Source: Tubulanus polymorphus (lineage: Eukaryota > Nemertea > Palaeonemertea > Tubulaniformes > Tubulanidae). Taken from it: a stretch of DNA of 64,000 nt. Numbering within the stretch: the first letter of the stretch is position 1; each line of letters begins with the position of its first letter. The stretch lies in the NCBI RefSeq assembly GCF_964204645.1, contig NC_134025.1, positions 8,127,001-8,191,000 of the forward strand, written 5' to 3'. The notes beneath the pieces were generated by a model. It saw only the letters and a program-made list of their open reading frames with translations. It was not told the origin of the DNA and searched no databases. Position numbers and translations under genes: made by a program. Positions 58,701 through 64,000 of the stretch are shown piece after piece.

Positions 58701-59328
58701 TCAAATAAAAGGAGCAATAGGAGTGTTGCTGTTGCTTGGACTCACTTGGATATTCGGACTACTGTCTATCAAAGAAACAGCGACATCGATATTCAGCTAT
58801 ATATTCGTACTGCTGAATGCTCTTCAGGGGCTGTTTATATTTGTATTCTACTGCGTTTTGAAGAAGGAAGTACGAGTGGCTTGGAAAAACGTACTTGACA
58901 AAAAGGACACCGTCTTCCTTTCAAATAACAAAGGCATGTTTTGTTTTCGATTTTTACGTTCTAACTGTCGGGGAAAATCATTTATACAAGTTAGTATTAA
59001 TTGTCTATTCTATAGGGACACACAGCACAACTCTTTCCGAAACAAAAACACGGAAACTGAGTCACGCAGAGTCTTTTCACAAAACCAGCAGTGAGTATGT
59101 AATAACTCGCATCAAACAACTTCCTGAATTATCATGCGTTTTTTAAAAAGAACATTAGATTAAATCATATCAAATAGTGCATCTATCTACAATATCACAT
59201 GTTTTTAACGTTATTCAATTTCTTTTATCGTAGTGGATAAAACAATGGAATCTCCGCGATGTAAGAATATTGAAATGGAGGAAAATGGACACAAACCGAG
59301 TACTAGTTCGCGTGAAACGGTGATCTAA
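52789..59328 (+). CDS. Adhesion GPCR 2: LRR / Thr-rich linker / GAIN-GPS / 7TM
   Basis: Twenty-four exons: 52789-52925, 53112-53144, 53241-53309, 53424-53495, 53613-53684, 54062-54133, 54243-54314, 54646-54717, 55050-55121, 55452-55520, 55760-55822, 55927-56030, 56191-56431, 56516-56663, 56741-56839, 56911-57063, 57406-57552, 57635-57765, 57905-58022, 58114-58258, 58375-58456, 58536-58933, 59016-59090, 59234-59328. The sum is 2739 nt (912 residues) in consistent phase. Signal peptide, LRR N-cap (KCICK), six 72-nt LRR exons plus a diverged one, Cys-rich end, Thr-rich linker, GAIN, GPS ([11 protein letters not shown]), 7TM ([21 protein letters not shown]). The tail ends ETVI, a class I PDZ ligand. 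GAIN exon 1, TM1, TM2, TM3 and later exon lengths (241, 131, 118, 145, 82, 398) equal those of adhesion GPCR 1. It lacks the Ly6-like and hormone-receptor-like modules. Intron 22 starts GC, not GT. Confidence 0.9.
54167..55370 (+). repeat. Three tandem copies of a roughly 404-bp unit, each carrying one LRR exon
   Basis: Units begin near 54167, 54569 and 54973 at the word ggattcccgtgtagagctc. Each contains a 72-nt LRR exon (54243, 54646, 55050; spacing 403 and 404 bp) plus flanking intron. Units 2 and 3 are nearly identical over their whole length, introns included, so the last duplication is very recent. A shorter related block around 53537-53684 is the probable parent. Confidence 0.93.
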
Positions 59329-59956
59329 ATTTTGAAAAAAAACTTCGTTGACTAGATAAAACGTGTGAATAAGTGTATAATCGAAAGTATTATTAGTATT
59401 TAGTTATTAGTTTGACTCTTGGTTTTGTTAAACAAGTTAATTTAATAATATCTTAAACAATGTTCATAGAAAGAAGATAAGATTAAAAAGACAAGAGAGA
59501 GGAAGTTTTTTCATGCAAATATTATTAATCAAGAAATCTATCATACGTCATTTCTATATTGATCCATAGTTTACAAGTGGAATAAAGTATGTAAATATTG
59601 TTTCATTACAATAATTATATTTTTTCGTATTCAATCTTTTCGTGCCATTTATTCTAATCCATTCTCTCCCAACACATTTATCTAATTTAAATGTGACGCT
59701 TAGCAGTAAAATCACGCGCCTATATCTATCGTGAACGGTTGTCGACAGAATCCATTAAAACTGGAAAAAAAATCAATCAGGTGTAGAAACACTTGCAATT
59801 CGTAATAGTGAGTTAAGCATTTTCAAAATGACATCATATTGATATTTTTGTTTCATTCATTTAACGAATCAAAGTGGTGGTTAGTCCAGATACATGCATG
59901 TGACTAATCATAATTTTGCAAAGTCTTCATTTACATAATTTCTATCCATCTTGGAT
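59329..59956. other. Convergent intergenic region
   Basis: Between the stop of adhesion GPCR 2 (plus) and the stop of the D-serine dehydratase-like gene (minus). It should hold both 3' UTRs; an AATAAA occurs near 59581. Nothing else recognised. Confidence 0.5.
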
Positions 59957-62089
59957 CTACCAGCCTCTCATCGGGGTCCACGTCTCTATAACCTTCTCGT
60001 CTCGATGTATGTAATAATATGGGAACATCGCTCTTCATAAAAAAAGAAATAATTGCTTTTCATGAAAAATGATCGTAATAATCTATGAATGGGTGATCTC
60101 TTCATATGCATACACTGGATTATTCGAACTATACTTACATGATACGGATAGAAAAATAACATCGTCCCCAGAGGGAATTGGCTATAGTCAATTTTTCCAC
60201 TGACTGGCTCCAAAGTACCCACTTCTTGGCTAATTTCGGTAAGCCTAAATTGAAAAATTAAACTTAGTTACGTAGAAAACTGAAAGAAATGATGGTTAAT
60301 TGTGTTGCGTGTCATCTATGAAAGTTGTATCATGACAATTCATTATTCACTATTGAAAGAGATTTTAGGTGTAAAGGGGCAGTTCACCGACTTACATGAG
60401 TTCAAGGTGTCCTTCTACGAGACAAGTGCTACCGGGTGGTACAAGCCCTTTTCCATCGTGGCTCAAAGCCATGAAACCGCAGTCAACAAGCATCGTATTC
60501 TTTTCCGGGTAATGTCCAGTAACTCGTGTCGCTACTTTACAAGCAACGCGGTCCAGACTAACGCTTCCGATTAATGTCTGTTCCACATCTATGATTTCCA
60601 AAGCAAAACACATGTTGAAAATGAAATGTATGCAAATACTGAGAGACTACGGCTAAATCTTAATTCTGAGGAATGCTTTGTTTTGGGTTGAACAAACGTG
60701 TTGTTTTTCTGGAAAAAGTGGTTCCTGGAATAATTTCGTACGAATTTTTCGAAATGAATTGATATTGTTAATAGGTTTTATAAAACCCTGATACTAACGG
60801 GCGAAGTTAAATTGGCCAAGGCTTTATAACATGTGGCTATCAGAAATGAATTGAAAGCAATGTGGACAAGACACACCATAGAAAATGTAACTTCCTGGAT
60901 TCAGTTGGTTGGTTAGTTCAGTTGGTTGGTTCATCTTGTCTCCCAGATAACTGGCAGTTGGGGTAGAGCCGATCCCACAAGTTTCGAATGTCAAGTCAAG
61001 ACCATTTAGTCTGAAAATTTTAAAAAAATTATTTGAATAAGCATTACTGGTTTTCACAATTTTTGTTCCAGCGTGTATTTTCCTTCCTTTGATATATATG
61101 ACTAATATTTGCCAGTAAAAGAGCTCGTAAGCCGTACGCTTACCTTTTTTGCATTCTAAAAGTCGTGTCACTGCTAAATCAGATGTTGACTTCAACTCAT
61201 CAGTGGAATGGCACTCGTACGTGAGACCGCCAAAATACCCGTACAAGCCGTAAAATATCATAGTCCCTGATGTTGCTATGGTTTTCGCGAGATCTACTGC
61301 CTGGTCCGAGTTCCACAACACACATGCTGGGGAATAATAGCTAATAGGTGACAACAAATTCTGTTTCCAGGATTTGTTGGTTATAAGTAAAAATATATAA
61401 TTTCCTCGCTTCGAGCCAACATATATTTTCAGCAAGACTGACCATTTTCGCCCGTCTTTCAAAGGGTTTTCAGCAAGGGCTTATCTATGCCATGTAGGCT
61501 ATCAACCATCACGTGAAAAGCCTCTAATTTTTCCGCTAAAACTTTACACCTACGAGTACGGAATATTTCTATTGCGGTATTCAGGATTTTTACCGCGGAA
61601 CTTTCGCAGCAATAAGTGGAGCAGCAAAGACCATGTCATCAAATCCACCATCTGCGAAGAATTCTGCTTCTTTCAGTGTTGAGACGCAGACACATGCTTT
61701 AGTGCCCCGGTCATTAGAATAGCGGCTTCTCTACGTGTAGAATGTCATTTTCATCATGATTATTTCTGATGAGAACAGTGTTCACACAAGAATTACATTA
61801 TACAGAATTTACATCATCTTGATTATTGATCAAAAATAGAATGGATATACTAAAAGATAAGATTCATTAAAACATCTAACACTGAAGACACTTAACAAAT
61901 CGATGATTTAGAAATCCGTTTTGACAAAACTTACAACGTTTTATGCGTTTTCAAATGTGCCCGTAGCTTTACTCCCAACGTCTCACATCGATGTCGCATT
62001 ATATCACAATTTGATTTTACTTTATCCAAATCAACAAGATATGCCGGAGTTTCTAATTCAGATATGGTTGCGGGACAGGGAATATCCAT
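59957..62089 (-). pseudogene. D-serine dehydratase-like gene (PLP-dependent alanine-racemase fold), probably broken
   Basis: Read downward: exon 62089-61935 (MDIPCPATISELETPAY start, ending HLKTHKTL with the expected PLP lysine), a long exon region 61730-61144, then 61010-60877 (ETCGIGSTPTAS, SYIFYD), 60588-60396 (GSVSLDRVACKVATRVTGHY), 60244-60139 (DYSQFPLGTMLFFYPYH) and a last exon ending at 59957 (YYYIHRDEKVIETWTPMRGW). Homology covers the whole family length (about 380 residues). Breaks: a missing base in GGGG near 61708, two further frame changes near 61580 and 61485, no GT donor after GSKR near 61415, a phase clash at the exon ending at 61144, and no codons for the Cys of the C-terminal zinc site (the HxC after YPYH). 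Such enzymes remove D-serine in the cytosol. A few indels could be assembly errors, but the lost donor and zinc ligand argue for a pseudogene. Confidence 0.75.
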
Positions 62090-62578
62090 CGTTTCACTGG
62101 AGGAGTTCAACTATACCATAGTTCAATAGTATACTCGATGCATTCCCACATCGAAAATACACTATTATTCAATTAGGATTTGGATCCAATTGGGATAATT
62201 TTTCACCATTCTCATGGAAACCCATGCGATTAATCAAATTATTTCTAACCAGATCGTATCAACGTATTCGACAACGTATAGGCCTACTTTTCTCCGTATT
62301 ACCGGTAACTTAAACGGTGGTTGAAATACCATTGCTGGGTCATAATAATTTTTAGCATTGTCTCTAGATTGATGAAACGATAGATAAACACAATAAATTC
62401 GAGATCATGTTTGTGGAATATGTAAGTCTATTACTATTTCAATACATAATATCATCGGAAAATGTCCATGAATTAAAATCTATATATACTGCTAAATGAA
62501 GTGAAGTGTAAGATGACTAATTCTCAATTCATCGCATTAATCAAGAATCAGTTTTACATAATTTCTCTTTTGCACAAT
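62090..62578. other. Intergenic between D-serine dehydratase-like and OTC genes
   Basis: Both neighbours are on the minus strand, so this holds the OTC 3' UTR and the upstream region of the D-serine dehydratase-like gene. AT-rich, nothing specific recognised. Confidence 0.45.
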
Positions 62579-63978
62579 CTAAAACAACGGTTTTTGTAAC
62601 TTGCATTGGTGATCCATTTGTTGGTGCAGTATAACGGCCTGAAATGAGGAGCATGTTTCATCAAGTCAAGTAAATGATGCTAACAACGTAATGAATCATA
62701 GCATTACTAAACATGTATTGCTGTAACTTTTCAATATATAAACAGAAAACTATTTTTCGTAGGCCTTTATCCAATTGATAGATTACCATGACTGTCCATA
62801 ATCGATTTTCTGCTTCCTGGAAGACCAAACTCTTTTTGCTGTAAAATATATCGTCTGTAACTTCCAGTGACTTTCTCGGTAAACAGTGCATAAATACGGC
62901 ATCCGGCAACGCGATTTTCATCAACTTTATAGAGAAAAACAACTGTTAATCAATTACTTATTTACAAATTATTTACGAATAATGTTCTGCTAATCTTTTG
63001 AATGATAGTTTACGCCATATAAATGAGTCCGAAGAACAATTACGTAGTACAATGAGTTCGACGTTGTAAAAAGATTGTTCACATAATCATCAAAATGACG
63101 TTTGATGCATTTACTTACGTATGTATGTAAGCGCTAATGATAAATCATACATACATGTTCATTAACTTGATATCCGTGGAACGCTATGAGTCGTTTTTTC
63201 GTTTCGCTTTCTTGTCCCATGCTCACCCACGAATCTGTGATGACAACATTAGCCCCATACACCGCTTCACGTGGATCGCTCGTAAAATATACACCCGTAT
63301 TGTGCTGAAATTTACCAACAACTATTGTGAGCACGTAAAGACTAAATAACGGTATATGTTGTTACGCTCGCGTAAGTTTTTTTACCCGTTCGCCTGACAA
63401 TTTGGCTTCGGCGACAATAGCAGATTCGGCGTTATACCCCTAGAACGAAAATCGAATGTTTCAATCTTAACTCTATATCATCGTATATAACACTTTTGAT
63501 AATGATAATGATAAAATTTATATAGCGCAATAAATCCATGCTAAAAAGCGCTCAAATGCGCTCTTCCAGGGTAACATCAAGGTATGTATGAAATAGTTGA
63601 GTTTTGATCATGGATTTAAATTCATTCAGCGTCAAATTGAGTACAGTGGGTGTAGAGATCATGGAATTCCAGGTTCGCGGTGCTTGTCTTGAAAAAGCTA
63701 TACTACCAAAATTTGCGAGAGTAAAGGAGGCTTCAACCAGTGTGAATTTTTAAGAGGATCGAAGAGAACGTGTTGGTTTGTAAATGCTCGCTAATATACA
63801 TTGGTGCACGATCTGTAAGGGCCTTAAAAGTTTTATCAATTCAAAGGGAACTGACCTTTGGAGTAGCAACACTTATGTCCATGCCAAGTTTTGGACAGCC
63901 CATAAGCAGTGAATGTAAAATGTTGTTACCATCACCAACCCAAGCGACTCGAAGACCTTTTAATCCTCCGAAGTGTTC
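62579..63978 (-). CDS. OTC: Ornithine transcarbamylase, 3' five exons (gene continues past the window)
   Basis: Exons read downward: 63978-63856 ([20 protein letters not shown]), 63439-63386 ([18 protein letters not shown]), 63304-63155 ([20 protein letters not shown], then SMGQE), 62924-62787 ([26 protein letters not shown]) and 62638-62579 ([19 protein letters not shown], then TAG). All junctions are GT-AG and in phase 0. The ornithine-binding D-x-W-x-S-M-G motif and the HCLP motif are intact. The carbamoyl-phosphate-binding STRT region and any mitochondrial leader would be on exons beyond 63982. The enzyme makes citrulline from ornithine and carbamoyl phosphate, normally in mitochondria. 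The C-terminus is slightly longer than usual after the WTVM block. An aspartate transcarbamylase is excluded by the SMG motif. Confidence 0.95.
63493..63850. repeat. Probable interspersed repeat in an OTC intron
   Basis: The intron 63440-63855 starts with a (GATAAT)n-like stretch, then atttatatagcgcaataaat and a paired aagcgctcaaatgcgctc. This design (short satellite, then TATATAGCGC and AAGCGCT words) resembles short interspersed repeats I know from marine invertebrate genomes. Ends and class are not determined. Open frames across it are not conserved genes. Confidence 0.45.
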
Positions 63979-64000
63979 CTGAAGCCAAAACAGTTAAATT

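Noticed and set aside
60302-60574. Plus-strand frame of 90 codons
   Set aside because: It is antisense to the D-serine dehydratase exon at 60396-60588, whose protein is clearly homologous to the family.
63770-63982. Plus-strand frame of 70 codons at the right edge
   Set aside because: It is antisense to an OTC exon with intact motifs.

Overview
This window is eukaryotic, AT-rich, intron-bearing DNA from an animal. The genes point to a marine invertebrate, most likely a lophotrochozoan (mollusc, annelid or brachiopod grade), but the phylum cannot be fixed from sequence alone. Supporting evidence: GT-AG introns, non-LTR retrotransposons with short-repeat tails, long (AT)n microsatellites, GRL101-like LDLa/LRR/7TM receptors, adhesion GPCRs, an animal GH3-domain protein and ornithine transcarbamylase.

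Layout. 1-4264: a broken LINE, cut by the window's left edge. 5265-38190: a tandem array built from a repeating unit of one giant receptor gene plus one GH3-family gene. Receptor A (6546-12722) and receptor B (16437-22641) are intact two-exon genes of about 2035 residues. Their order is signal peptide, CUB-like domains, C-type lectin domain, LDLa repeats, leucine-rich repeats and a rhodopsin-type 7TM. Copy C (28910-35844) is a pseudogene with nonsense codons, a frameshift, a solo LTR and a LINE inserted near its 3' end. The GH3 partners beside A and B are wrecked and share the same internal deletion and the same decayed LINE. The GH3 gene beyond C (41000-39235, minus) is open over three exons, but I cannot find its C-terminal exon.

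42699-59328: two adhesion GPCR genes (LRR, GAIN/GPS, 7TM) lie head to head. The minus-strand gene (49610-42699) also has a hormone-receptor-like domain and, unusually, a Ly6/uPAR-like cysteine module. The plus-strand gene (52789-59328) lacks both but has freshly duplicated LRR exons. Matching exon lengths in the GPS and 7TM parts show they are paralogues. The 3.2 kb between them holds a piggyBac-like MITE and a tRNA-derived SINE.

59957-63978 (minus): a D-serine dehydratase-like gene with several frame breaks (probable pseudogene), then the 3' five exons of ornithine transcarbamylase, which continues past the right edge.

The two receptor types are membrane proteins with large ligand-binding ectodomains, and both clusters show active birth and death by duplication, probable conversion between copies and mobile-element insertion. 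The last two genes are amino-acid/nitrogen metabolism enzymes with no evident functional link to the receptors. Multi-exon genes are given as whole spans with exon coordinates in the evidence. Splice sites were read by eye from GT/AG signals, reading phase and paralogue comparison.
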